Shown here: piece after piece, positions 26,560-38,753 of the stretch
How positions within the stretch are numbered: position 1 is the stretch's first letter
Layout of the letters: each line of letters opens with the position of its first letter
From: Papiliotrema nemorosa
Taxonomy: Eukaryota; Basidiomycota; Tremellomycetes; Tremellales; Rhynchogastremaceae
Direction of reading: 5' to 3'
Assembly: GCA_032158125.1 (NCBI GenBank)
Contig: JASKOT010000034.1
Location: 123,929-187,928 of the forward strand
Length of the DNA stretch: 64,000 bases
The notes under the pieces: generated by a model
The model's input: only the letters and a program-made list of their open reading frames with translations
Databases searched by the model: none
What the model was told of the DNA's origin: nothing
Translations under genes and position numbers: made by a program

Positions 26560-29500
26560 ATGACACCCACAAGTACAGCCCTCCCAGCCCGTTCGAAACA
26601 TGCAAGCGTTTGGGGCTCTTTCTTCATTACCAACCTTCACTGCTCATCGTGCGTATCTCACGTGGAGGCGCTTTTGAAGGATGTACCAGACATACTCGAG
26701 GTATCCGTCTCTCTGATCGAACGTCGGGTCAAAATCGCCATCAATACGGATACGCTCCATGGCATTGATCAACGATCGTCTACTGTACAAGAGGTCTACG
26801 GACATGCGGCTCATGTCCTTGAGCATTTTGGGGGGTTTGAAGTCCAAAAAGTCGGTCTGGACGGTGTGGCGGGCGACCGCCTGGACAATATCGTCGATGG
26901 TTCCCAAGGCAACATTAGAGACCAAGGCAAAGGAAAGGTGAGATGGAGGTGGAATGAATCGGTCAGCAATGATTGCGAATCGCGATTCGAGAAGCATCTG
27001 GCTCATTGCGCTACATGTCGCGAGACAATCAACAATGCCCATTCTTCATCAGACGACGTGGAGACGGTGCCTCGAACGGGCGGCACTCAGCTTGTTCGGT
27101 CGGCATTCAGTATCCAGGGGATGACTTGTGCTTCTTGTTCTGGCGCAATCAACCATGAACTCTCAGCTGTTCAGGGGGTCAAGCAGGTCGACATTTCAGT
27201 CTTGGGTAATAGTGGGACGGTAACACACGAGGAGTTTGTTCTTTCACAGACGATTGTGGAGATCATCGAGGATATGGGGTATGAAGCGGAGCTGGTATCC
27301 TCCGAACCGAGACAGGACGAAAGGAAGTCCATATTGAGCGATTGGAGTACTTTGACGGATGGCATATCGGGCTCTGGCCCGGTAGTACATAAGACAATCC
27401 TGCAAGTGGAAGGGATGACTTGCGCTTCATGTGCCGGGACCATCGAAAGAGCCCTCGAGGTTTTACCGGGGATCAGGAGCGTCAACGTTGATCTATTAGG
27501 ACACAAAGTCACAGTGATCCACTCGAGCGAGATCAACAGTCAGACGATACAAGAGATCATAACCGAGTCTGGCTATCCGGCTACCATAAGCCCTTCCACC
27601 GCCACCACGCCAAGTGGTGCAAAAGAGACAAAGAAAGAACAATATGACAATATGAGATCGGTCTCAATACGGATCCAAGGGATATTCTGCCACAATTGCG
27701 TCGATCGAATCACCACATTCCTGCAAGAGATTAGAGTCACGTTCCAATGGTCGACTTCCGGCTCGAACATTGTCAAAGTCGGGTATAGACCGCACGAGCC
27801 CTGGACGATACGGGACCTTCTCAGAGGTATCGATCGACTCGCACCGGAGTTTACATCTGAAATCGTCAAGCCAGTCGATCTCACCATGAGAAGCCGAGAG
27901 ATTCAACGCAAAGAGCTCCGACATCTCTTCCTCAATCTTCTCGCAGTTTTCGTCATCGCAATTCCCACATTCATCATGTGAGTCTCCAGAGTTCAAGCTG
28001 TTACTCCAAAGGTTTTTGTACTGATTTTCACAGTCACATGGTCGGCATGGTCCTTTTACCTGATGGCAACGCAATGGCGAGAAACATCAGACGCCCAGTA
28101 TGGGGTGCTGCCGAATTGGGTACTTTGATCATCTGGCCACTGGCTACTCTGGTTCAATTCGGTGTAGGACAGATCTTTTATCGTCGAGCTTTTGCGCCGA
28201 TGCGCCCATTCTTTCGATACCTCCTAGTCGCTCGTCGGTCTCGTCACTCTTTGGTGGCGCAACATAGAAGATCCCGATGGAGGTGGACCTCGCTGATTAC
28301 TTTCGGCAACATGGGTAGGTCTTCTAGCTGGTCTCACCTCTACACATACATTGAAATTACTGTAATTCTGATGAGCAGATCTCCTGGTCTCCCTGTCGAC
28401 TTTTGTGGCATACTTCTCATCTATCGCCATGCTGATCATTGACATTCGACACGATGCCACCCAGGTATCGGTGGGCTCATATTTTGCAGATAGCGTCTAT
28501 CTGATCTTATTCATCCTAGCGGGAAGGAGTCTGGAGGCTTACGCCAAGACTCGCACTGGTGATGCTATCACGGGGCTGGGTGCACTTCGACCTTCCACGG
28601 CGATTCTTCTCGACCAGCCCTCGATCACCGATTCGACTCTGACCGCTTCATTGGGAAATACCGGGAAAGTTTTTGAGTCTGCCTCCGTTGATACTTCCAC
28701 AATCACTCGGACAGCTGGAAGATTGGACGAGGAGCTCTCTGTACGAGTCGAGCACCTCGACATTGGAGACACGATCCGCATCCCTGCCGGCAGTCTACCT
28801 CCCGCGGACGGATTGGTGGTGAGTGGCGAAACGACCTTTGACGAATCAGCCCTCACTGGTGAATCAATGCCTGTACGGAAGACTGTCAACGATGAGATTC
28901 ACACAGGAACGACAAACATCGGCGGCGGAATCATCATGCGAGTGACTCGATTAGGGGAGAATACCATGTTGGACCGTATCATCTCTGCGGTGTCAGACGC
29001 GACGGCTCGCAAGGCCCCAATTGAGAAACTCGCGGAACAATTAACGGCGGTTTTCGTACCTGCAGTCGTATACTTGACCCTCATCGTCCTTATCGTCTGG
29101 TTATCTTTGACCCTCAGTGGAGTGATCTCGCCTGGGGATTCGGGGTCACACGGACAAGGGGGCAGGATGGGTAGTAACGGTGAAAAGGTGTTTTGGGCGA
29201 TAGAATTCGCCATTGCCACGTTGGTGGTAGCTTGTCCATGTGGGATTGGACTCGCTGTACCCTGCGCCACGGCAGTCGGGAACGGTATCGCCGCTCAATT
29301 GGGAGTCATAGCTGCGGGTGGGGGAGAAGCGTTTGTCAAAGCTACTCAAGTGTCGACTATCGTCTTTGACAAGACTGGAACGCTCACACTGGGCCAAATG
29401 AGCGTCACGAAAGAACAATGGGCCAAAGGGAGATTCGCGTCAGAGGCGGAGCGTGGTTTCGTCATGCGAGCTATCCGGCAGATCGAGCTGCAATCAACAC

Positions 29501-30569
29501 ACCCTTTGGCTCAAGCCATTGCGACATTTTTCTCTTCTTCCTCCGCCGATGCTGCTGGACCAAAAGTCGACATTAAAGTAGTCAAATCGACCGAAATTGC
29601 TGGTCAAGGTATACTCGCCTCGATAGAGTCTCGTAGGGAAGGGCGCAAAGCTTGGTTTGCTATCGGGAACGCCGCCTTGATGCTAGACCAGGGTATAAAA
29701 CTCGAGCCGACACACCTATCGTCCCTTGAAGAATGGTCCAACGCAGGTCAATCAGTCGTCTTTATAGCTTCCAAATTCGGATCGGAGGATGCTGAATCAT
29801 CAATCGTATGTGTTCTGGGGGTCTCTGACACTCCCCGACCTTCCACAGCCAGCTCTCTTGCGGATCTACGCAAACGAGGTATACGATGCGTCATGTTGTC
29901 TGGGGATCACGGTCGGACCGTCCGAGCCATAGGGCGTCAACTTGCATTCGAGCCACAAGACATACATGGCGATACGACTCCTCAAGGTAAAGCGGCGTTT
30001 ATTGCGCAGCTACAATCGCAAGACCGTCCAGTCTTAGCATCACGTCTAATTTCGTCTGGTCTATTATCCTTATTCCGCACCCCTCGGAATCGTTCGCAGA
30101 AAGAAGTAGTCATGTTCATCGGTGGTAAGTCGAAAGTCCTCCTCATCATCTCCAAACTCCGCACTCTCCGCAGTTACACTGCATTCCACCAGCGACCAGG
30201 GTCCCAGCTGACCCCGCTCCAGATGGCCTCAACGACGCCGTGGCGTTATCCGCCGCAGACGTCTCGCTCGGTATGGGACACGGCTCACAGATCATTCTCT
30301 CCTCTTCCGACTTTGTCCTCCTCTCTTCCAACCTCGAAATCGTCCCCCGTCTACTCGACATGGCATCCCGAGTCGCTCAGCGTCAAAAGTTGAATTTAGC
30401 CTGGGCCTGTCTATCCAACCTCGTCGCTATCCCCTTTGCGGCGGGAATCTTCTATGGGGCGGATGGTATACGCTTGTCACCTGTTTGGGCGGCTATCGTC
30501 ATGGCTTGCAGTAGTTTGAGTGTAGTAGGAAGTAGCCTGGCGCTTCGTTTGGAATTTAGAAACACGTAG
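26560..30569 (+). CDS. P1B-type copper-transporting ATPase, CrpA-like
   Basis: This is an ATP-driven Cu(I) exporter. Four exons (26560-27977, 28034-28314, 28379-30124, 30223-30569) sum to exactly 1264 codons, 1263 residues. Four N-terminal metal-binding domains are seen: CSSC (residues 28-31), GMTCASC (near 189), GMTCASC (near 287) and a variant CHNC (near 376). A separate His/Cys motif KHLAHCATC lies between the first two. The core has TGES, the membrane motif CPCGIGLAVPC, DKTGTLT, the P1B motif STHPLA, and GDGLNDA split by the last intron. The sequence after the CPC site reads GGGEAF, as I recall for the fungal copper-resistance pumps of the CrpA/Crp1 type rather than KGGEALE of the Golgi Ccc2 type. 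That would suggest copper detoxification at the plasma membrane, but Ccc2 function is not excluded. Confidence 0.92.
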
Positions 30570-30911
30570 TCTCGTCTGTAGAGGGTCCGACGTGTGCCGA
30601 GCAGTTGCTACGTGATCCGCCAAATCGGAGTTTGGCGGAACAAGAGACTCCCTTATGTAGTCAGTGTACAGCAACAAGGTAAAGCCGCACTGAGACGGTA
30701 AGCGTCGACCAGGACCAGCCTGCAAGTATGAGTACAGTAAGATGAAGGTATCGTGGTATCGAGATGATCAGCCATTGTCATGCAGGTTTGCCCGTATGTC
30801 TCTGAAGCGGCTTGATTTCAAGATGCATCGCTCGCCTTTGCCGATCCCTCTCTCGCCTACTTATCTCCTGAATGATACCTCTCCTTTGCCTAATCATGAG
30901 CCACACCATAC
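30570..30911. other. Convergent 3' region, copper ATPase and RBM5-like gene
   Basis: This is the 3' flank of both genes. A possible extra last exon of the RBM5-like gene (reading EISRRERDRQRRAMHLEIK) lies at about 30790-30860 if GTCAGT near 30933 is used as a donor. Confidence 0.4.
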
Positions 30912-33900
30912 CTACACCCAAGTGATAAAACTGACCATGTCCAGAGCCCTCCTCGCCAGCCCTCCCGGTCCATCCCACGATGCCGGATCTCTTCCCTGCG
31001 TTTTGCCCAACCCGACTCTACTCTCAAACTGCTGCACCTTGATAGGCTCGACCCGTCCTTCTCCACTCAGCCCCAATCCAGTACCTTCCTTCCACCCCAT
31101 CTTCGCCAAAAGCTGATTCCCGACATTCGACTCGTCTTTGCCCACATCCACCACAGGCGCTACGACTGGGGGCGGTGACCTCTTTGGCGCGTCAAATTTC
31201 TTTCGAGAGGAAGATGCCAAAGATGCGATGTCGGCAGAAGAAGGTCTGTCGGGTTGATGATGCGCTTCACGCCTTTCAGCCGCTCGATCACGGTAGGCTG
31301 CGCCGGAACCTGTTCCCCATTCCTCGACAGACACTGTGAATGCGCCCGATCGGGGCGGGTCTGGGGCTGTCGACAACGAGGCGTTTTTGCGCCGGACACC
31401 TGCTTCTCGGACAGCCGAATCAAGAAGGTTAGTCTGTTGTACCAAATAAGAATAAAAGAAACAGCGCAGCGTAAATGAGGTAATGGAACGGTCGTTAGGC
31501 AGCAATACGTTCGAAGACGGTGTTTGGCGAAAGACAGGGGATGCATGTGGGTGCGAGTGGTATAGAAAGCATAGCGTCAGTAAGATTTCTCGTTTCCTTG
31601 CACCCACCGCTTTGAAAAGCGTGGTAGGTCAAGGTTTGGGTGTCCAAGAAGAAAATGATGCGAGCCTTGTGTAGATCCGATTGGGCATTGTGTTTCTTGA
31701 GCACATCAACGGTCTTGAATTGCCGTTGGCACAGCAGACATGCCACCTTGCCGGTGGACGCCAGTGTCGATATGTCGGAATAGTCAAAGTCGTCCACCGA
31801 CGTGGAAGGGGATTGAGGTCTTGACGTTGACTGTCATCAGCTCAGATTCATCGATCGACTCACAGATTCCTTAAGGATGCCCATTTGTCGTGCGTTTGCG
31901 CCGAGTGTCGCATTTGCAGCCGAGAGCACCGGCGTCTTGCTGGACGACGCAGCGACCGGTGCAGGCGCTTTGAGCTCGGTCTTTTTCGTATTCCACTTTG
32001 AAATGTTTTTCGCAATCTGTATCGTGCCAAGTAAAAAGAAAGAAGAAATGTGAGCACGTTTCCCTTAGCGGTATAATATGATTGATCGCCAATAGTTCAC
32101 CTTCCTGCTGCTTGGTCCAATGATATTGGCCACTCCCTTGGCTGATTCGTGAGCATGTAGATCTGACGTGACGAGTCTTGCCCGACTTACTTCTGGATAG
32201 CAAGACTGAATCTTGACCGATGATGTCCTTTTCTTCATCATCGTCGTGCAACAGACCCTTTGGAGGAGCGATCATGGCCTCTTCCATCATCTTGCCCTTT
32301 GTGCCCAGCTTGATGGGCTGCATAGCGGTCATCGATATGCTTACCGGTCCCATCGCTGCGGTAGGGGCGGTCGTCGAAAGTGATGCACTCGCCTGCGCCA
32401 GCTGTTGTCCTGGGGCAGGTCCAGCGAGACTTCCAAGGAGCCCGCGTAATTCCACAGGCAATTTCTCTACCTCACCATTGTCATCGATCCGCAGAGCAGT
32501 CTTTGGCACGGTCTCAACCAGACCCGACTGTTCGTGCCAGTATCCGACCCATCTGCCTTCTGAACCTGTCAAAGTGGAACCGCCGATTCCGCCATTTCGC
32601 GAAGCACGAACAAGATGAGAGCTACCCAGTGGACCAGTCTCAACAGCGATAAAGGCGTCGGCGTTGGTGAAAGATGCCGCGATGAGAAAGTCGGCAATGA
32701 CGAATCCATTCGGTTGTGCTTCCGGCGAGATGAGAAAAGTCATTAGAGCGGTTGCGAGCTAGATAATCAGCTGTGAGAACCTCCCGGCGCGCGATAAAGT
32801 TGACCTCGGCAGTGACTAGCTCAACAAACGCGAACCCCCATTTGCTGCCCGAGTCCCGGTCGACGACTAAAGCCACACGACAAACAGCCCTTTCCGCCTC
32901 TTTCTCTCGCCCGTGCTTGCCCAACATCCGCGCAATCTCCTGCGAGACTCGGCGAATGATGTCCTCTCCTGTCGAGTGGAAATTCAATCCACGGAGGAGC
33001 AAGACCCTATTGCCACCACTAGGCGGACCGATATCCCTCATTCCGTCACTGCCCGGTTTGGCGTGATAGACTGGTGGCCCTCCACCCGATCCATCGGCGG
33101 GCGGCGTCGAAAAGTCGATTTTGACCTTACGGGGTTCTGAATGAGCGTAGAGAGCAGGCATGAGGATTGCAGGATAGCTAATGATCAGCTACATCGGAGT
33201 TTGGTCTTGGATAAATTAGCTCACTTCTCATTGACGAAACCTTCAGCCGATTCGACGGTTGGAAAGTTGGCGAATCCGAAGCATTTCGATTTCCCAGTGT
33301 TCTTGTCATATACAATCTTGACAGACTCCACATCTGCTCTGAGCTCATTGATCAAGAAGCCCATGAACTGATGATTCAGCTTGAGTCCGAGTCGTACGCA
33401 ACAATAAGCCTACCTCTTGTTCTGTCAATTCTGGATCCAGCCCCAGAAAGATGAGGTTTCTGCTGGGTTCCGAGGGACCCTGACCCAATTGCCGCCCTCG
33501 GCGTTCTGTCAGTGCATCATGGGCGTTCGTCTGCCGTCAGCTGGGAATGTTGACGCGACTGATTGATCTCACTTGTATCTCTGCAATGTCCCTGCCTCGC
33601 TCCCACTGTTCGCCCGCAGCCGAGCGACTCTGCTGGATATCGAGGTCCATCTGATCGCTTGCCATCCCTCTTCTTCTCTTGGTAGGTTCAGGCGGTGCGT
33701 CCCAATACCGAGCCCTAGGTGGGGGGATGGGCGATCTTGATCTGGCTCGCTCATACTCGTATTCCCGTCTATATGGAGGTGATCTCCTCGGCGGCGGAGA
33801 AGGGGAGCGGCGTCGAGGCGGCGGAATCCATTGATCAACCCGTCCAGGAGGTGGTGGGTAGTCGTCGTATCTCCTGGGAGGGGGTGAAGGAGAGTATCGA

Positions 33901-34070
33901 CGAGATGGGGGAGGTGAATACCGGCGATCATCGTATGGCACTCTGCCCACGGGAAGAGGCGCGTCTCGAGAGTCGTATCGCCTGGGAGGGGGAGAAGGGG
34001 ATCTTGACCATGGCCTAGACGGCGAGTATCGCCTTGACCGATATTCTGGTGATCTCGACCTCATGTACAT
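30912..34070 (-). CDS. RBM5/RBM10-like splicing factor (two RRMs, zinc finger, G-patch)
   Basis: A nuclear RNA-binding protein likely acting in splice-site choice. The ATG at 34070 (MYMRSRSPEYRSRRYSPS) opens an Arg/Ser/Pro/Tyr-rich domain of about 150 residues. RRM1 follows: RNLIFLGLDPELTEQ, then VKIVYDKNTGKSKCFGFANF. RRM2 has NRVLLLRGLNFHSTGEDIIR and SGSKWGFAFVELVTAE. A middle segment, GRWVGYWHEQSGLVE, resembles a worn OCRE motif. Then come KNISKWNTKKTELK, a C2H2 finger CLLCQRQFKTVDVLKKH near 31720, and a G-patch MGWKEGTGLGLSGEGRVEPI near 31090. This order matches RBM5/RBM10. The final residues after RRALDM are uncertain: either a direct stop at 30912 or one more exon. The gene is divergent from the NDUFB4-like gene. 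Confidence 0.8.
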
Positions 34071-34260
34071 CCTGCTTGAAGAGGATAACCGACAGCAACA
34101 GACATGGTTGATCGAGGTGAAAGGTGGGTAGTGACGCATGCCTATTTTGGCCAGAACCACGATGTGGCAGCGCGCCTATTTATTCATGCTTGCTTCCCTC
34201 TTTGCCCAACCTTTGCCATACTATCCTCACATCCTGTACAACTCTGCATCAAAAATAACA
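34071..34260. promoter_or_regulatory. Divergent promoter, RBM5-like/NDUFB4-like
   Basis: Only 190 bases separate the two start codons, so both promoters overlap. A short AT-rich patch (TATTTATTCATGC) is near 34177. No further element was recognised. Confidence 0.5.
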
Positions 34261-34766
34261 ATGGCAGGCGGTCACTGGCGTGAGTCACTTCTTGTATCAG
34301 CAGTGGTAGACAACTGACGGATAGACGCTCTCAAAGTATGTTTGGGCCATGTGTAGCGGGATCTGTACTGACATTGCAGACCGACCCAAAGATCGAGCAA
34401 TGGGCTCATATGGTGCGTAATCTCTCTCTGATTCTGCCAGAAGAGCATGTACTGATATGCAGCGTGAACACGTATACCAGCACTTCAAGTTCACACCGAA
34501 AGCTACCCGAGTAGTGGTCACGTTGGGCTTGGTTGTTCCCGCCAGTATATTCTACTTGAACCGTCATTATGCTGCAAGTCACCTCCTCACCCTGTCCCCT
34601 TCTCCAGACCTCCTCAATGTGGCAGCATTGTCTCTTACATGAATATCGTTCAGCGAAGAAAAGGTGCTGACAGGTCCAGGGCAAGTTTGACTTGACCGGC
34701 AAGCTGCGCGGGGAATCCCTATACGCCAACCCTCCTGCCGCCGTTCAAGAGGAAGCTGCCGCATAG
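34261..34766 (+). CDS. Complex I accessory subunit, NDUFB4/B15-like
   Basis: Small single-span subunit of mitochondrial NADH dehydrogenase. Exons are tiny: MAGGHW; HALK; TDPKIEQWAHM; REHVYQHFKFTPKATRVVVT with LGLVVPASIFYLNRHYA; and GKFDLTGKLRGESLYANPPA to the stop at 34766. One transmembrane helix (VVVTLGLVVPASIFYL) follows a short matrix-side helix, and a basic tail with LRGESLYA resembles fungal B15-type subunits. The intron after HYA starts with GCAAGT, not GT, and ends GTCCAG; it is a GC-AG intron. The full protein is about 85 residues. Family assignment rests on remembered similarity of the REN/REHVY and RGxSL motifs. Confidence 0.75.
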
Positions 34767-35013
34767 GAGGACAAGAGACGATCCTTGCTCAACATCATAT
34801 TCTTCCTTCCAGACCGATCCAGTGACCCTCATCGATCACTTCATTCCCTTGTTCTTCATTCTCGCCGTCGGGAGTAGTCGGACGCCTTGTACTTCGTAAG
34901 AAAACTAAATGCAAACCTTCGAATGAAGGCTCAGCTGCCGATAACACCATCGTTGCAGCCAAGGAATGACATGTTTAGACTAATACAACTTGATTACTAT
35001 TGCTACAACTCAA

Positions 35014-37850
35014 TCACCAGATCCTCTTCACCATGGTCCATCTTTCGACCTCTTCCAATTTCCACTTTTTCCCCCTTTTCCCGCCTTTTCCTTCGCTGGT
35101 ACCCTTGGTCGTGGATATGGTCTGAGGCTCGCTCGCAAAGACGGCAGCAGAGTCGGGTCGAGGTGTTGGATACCCTCCATCCGGCTCTTGATCTGGCCTC
35201 GAAGGTGAGACAGCGACATCAAGATCATCTTCTACCTGGTTCAGGTACACCTTCGTCTGCTTGTTGTAGTCCTGCTCTGTCAGCCTTGCCAGGCCTTCAA
35301 GCAGGTCACTCACTGTCTCTTCCTTGCTTTCTCCAACTGGAGCACGTCCAAAGTCGTTGACCGCATCTTCGGCTTCTCGCTGCTCCATTCCTTCCTGCCT
35401 GACTGCTGAATAACTCAACAAGCTCAAACCGAGCAGAATCTTGAATGCGACCAGACATCCCCAAGCGCTAAGTCCTACACCAATGATGGCGATCCATTTG
35501 AATGTGATCCAAGCCCAATTGTAGCTATTCGTCATGGTCGATTCATCATGCTGTCGAGTGGACATGGTCAACATGCCCACAGCCTGTACGCCTACTCGCA
35601 GGACGAGGCATGCGCAAGGGATGGAAGCGAATCCCAATCGACGCGCCACGAGTGGGGATTGATCAAGGAATACAGGATGTTGCTGGAGGTCAGTGGGCCA
35701 GCTCGAGAGCAGACTCAGCATGCTTACACCTCGGCGACTGGAGCGACCATCCCGCCCCACTGACCCTGCGACCAGGACATCCTTGGCGAGAACATCGGTA
35801 AAGCGACCATAAACACTCGCTCGGACATGGTTGAATTTGGTGATAAACGCGTGTTTGAGCCAGTCCACCAGCATCTCAGAGACGATTACAAACACGACAG
35901 GCTGAATGATGAGTTTTACTATCCTCAAGGCTGCGTATTACTCACTGAAAAGATGGAATTGATTAGGCTCTTGCCTCTGACAAAGCTCTTAGGAAGGAAG
36001 GCTATGTCTGAACCGGCCATTTCGATAGTGTTCCGGATGGCGATCACAGTCAACATCAAGCTCAACTGAAAGCGCTCGACGATGTCTGCGACGTCAGAAC
36101 TAGCTCCTAAATTGTGTTCGCTCAAACTCACCCGCGCACATAATCTGGAACAGGTTCTCCTTCTCAAACTTCTTGAACACAGCTGTATGTGTCAGCCAGA
36201 GCAGATGATAATGATGTCCTAGCTTACATCCTTTGATCTCGACAAACTGATTGCTGATAAGCAAGGATAACAAGGTGTAGTCATAAGAATTGATGGCGAC
36301 ATTGAGCGAGACAAGCATGTAGAAGAAGATCAAGGTGTGTGCGACTGCTCGTGAGCCGGTCTTTTGCGACACGAGGCCCTTGACAGTGCTTTCACTCACG
36401 GACATAACCCAGAGAAAGCATGAAGAAGAACAGAGGACGAGCCTGTTGCCTCTTCCTGCCTTTGCCGCGTTTCCTGTGGGTCGGAGCCAATGTCTCCCTC
36501 GCAAACAGTGTATCCAATACATCCTGCCCGAAAGCTCCACATAGTCGATCAGCAATCTACGTTCAGCACAATTCTGCATACCGGATTCCTCACCTCGAGA
36601 GCATTGAAAATCACGTATAGCTTGATTGTATCCTGCCCTCGGACCGTATGATACATCTTACTCGAATCCGTCGATGCAAGGAGTATGCCGGTCGGGATGA
36701 TGAGCAGTAGTAATCGCAGCATCGAGTGCAGATGACTAGGCGGTATGCACTCGGTCGAGGGCTCGATGGACGATTGATTCGAAAAGACTTTCGGTAGTGA
36801 ACGATAGAAGGCAAACACGGCTCGAATGGGGAGGACCGTGAAGTTGTACAGGAACCCGTCGAGGCAGAGAAGAGCGCCAAAGATCGTGATCTTCTCCACG
36901 GCCAAAGGCACCGCTAAGAAGTTGGCTATACGTTCCCTGCATGTCAATCCTCATCCATCGGCTAAACATATGCAAAAGCATTGTAGCAGGACGTACCACT
37001 TGCCATCGGCTACCCAGCCTTCCCATAGCTCCTCCCCACCTTCGTCCTTCAGTATGTCCCACAAACTGGCGGCAATGCCCATCCTCTCGCCTTTGGATTC
37101 TACATGAAGGCTCCCAACCTTCTCATCGCCCGACGATGTAGGCTCTATGGGCGAGTTTGGAACTGGTTCCACATATTCGTCCTTGTGTCCTTTCCGTCCT
37201 TTCCCCTTCTCCCCCACAACGCTCAAGCTAGTCCTTCGTCTTGATATTCTAGGCGGAAAGGCCATCGGTCCATTGACTACATGTTCCAATGTATGCCTCC
37301 TAGATCTAGCAGGCCAAAACACCTCGTCCACCTCGTCTACCTCACTGACTACCTCATCCAGCATTCCTCCCTCTTCGTCTAATTGCAGCTGCAGCTTTTC
37401 AGGTATCCACTCAGCGTCATCTGACGAGTTACTCGAGGGTCGAGTTATCACATCGAGAGCATGCTCCAGCTGATCGGGATGTACTCCATCTACAGTGATA
37501 CCAAAGTCGAACGCAGCGGTAATTCTGGGTGAAGGTGGTAATGAAGAATAGGTAGTCTGCCGGACGAGCTTGGGCATGTTTCCGAGCAGAGTGGGTGGAC
37601 CGAAAGGGTCATCGGCGTCGAGACTTCTCGAATGTAACGGCAAGTCATGCTGCGAGAGAGAAGGGACGAGATCTATGTTGCGTCCGGCCAGACGAGCCTT
37701 CTTCGAGGTGAAGCTGGATTGGGAGGGTGTGCGGAGGAGTGTAGAGCGAGAGTCGACTGTCGACTCGCTAGCTTCGGCGTTTCGCCTGGAGACCGATGAC
37801 AGGCTCCTTCTCATGGTCGATGGACCAGGATCGCCTGCGTTCTCCTCCAT
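35014..37850 (-). CDS. TAPT1/EMP65-family ER membrane protein
   Basis: The ATG at 37850 begins MEENAGDPGPSTMRRSLSS, then about 250 residues of Ser/Pro-rich and acidic disordered sequence. The conserved domain begins SLWDILKDEGGEELWEGWVA, then KITIFGALLCLDGFLYNFTV and LPIRAVFAFYRSLP. HLHSMLRLLLLIIPTGILLA, then MYHTVRGQDTIKLYVIFNAL and EIADRLCGAFGQDVLD follow; the RGQxxIKLYVIFNxLEIxDrL motif is the hallmark of this family (Pfam DUF747/TAPT1). Further exons give NSYDYTLLSLLISNQFVEIK and DIVERFQLSLMLTVIAIRNT. The protein closes with a basic C-terminus. The yeast relative EMP65 works with SLP1 in protecting soluble ER proteins from degradation; that role is inference here. Confidence 0.87.
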
Positions 37851-38753
37851 GCTCAACAGGATAGATGGTGAAAGGGAGTCGAAAGTCGACCCAATCTACG
37901 AAAGTGGTCAACGATCTCGGACATGTCCGCTTTGTTGATACTGGGATAGGAGAGGAGGGGGGATTGGCGCTTTTCGCAACTTGGCGGTAGAGCTCGACTG
38001 CATGAGGAGCACGACCCGGACAGCTCGCTTCTATGAGTTAAATCCTATATCTTGTCTGTGCATGATAAGACGGGACTTCTGACGAGAAGGAGCCACAGCT
38101 GCTCAGATCAATGGCACGACACCGCTGCGGACTCGGCGAGCCCCCGAGATTGGTTCGTCATGTTTGCTGAAACGTGTGTCTGGGGAGATGAGCGTGGAGT
38201 CTTGTTCACCATCTACAAAATACCTTCTTACAGCATGCAAGACCTACAATTGGCGACATCGTCTTGCATCCAGTCCACGTCGTGCACCTTCTTGTTTCGC
38301 CACTGAGACCGCTTCATATAACTATTCTGGGAAATGACAGAAGGCAACACTGATCCTCGATTGCATACAATGAAGGCAGGTTCACCTTCGTGCTTCATAA
38401 AAGATAGATCTCATGCAAATGAGCAATCCATTGTGTGAAGAGGGATTCCAGGTAACAATAAGTGTTTTCGCCGTGTCAGACGAAGTCAGGGCGAGAAGCA
38501 GGTCTATGACGGATCATGCCTTGAAAGGATAACCAGAAGCCCACCGGGAAATTTCCATCCGGGGGAAGCAATATGTGCAGAAGATCGAAGAGTGGTAGTC
38601 TTCTATACCGTCATGTAACATATATTAAGCGGATTCTCGTCCCGGCTTGTTCTCCAACATCGCCCTTTGCTACCTCTCGCGTTCGAACACAAATCTTCTT
38701 ACTACTTCGCATCGACTGGAACAATTTCAAACCGTTCATCTAATCAGTAAACA
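37851..38753. other. Gene-free stretch before the orphan ORF
   Basis: About 900 bases with no supported exon. The right end has an AT-rich TATA-like element (TATATTAAG, near 38621) about 130 bases before the orphan start codon, followed by a CT-rich stretch. I searched by eye for tRNA B boxes and found none. Confidence 0.5.

Noticed and set aside
33084..33578. Serine/arginine-looking frames opposite the RBM5-like gene
   Set aside because: Antisense images of RRM and Arg/Ser-rich exons.
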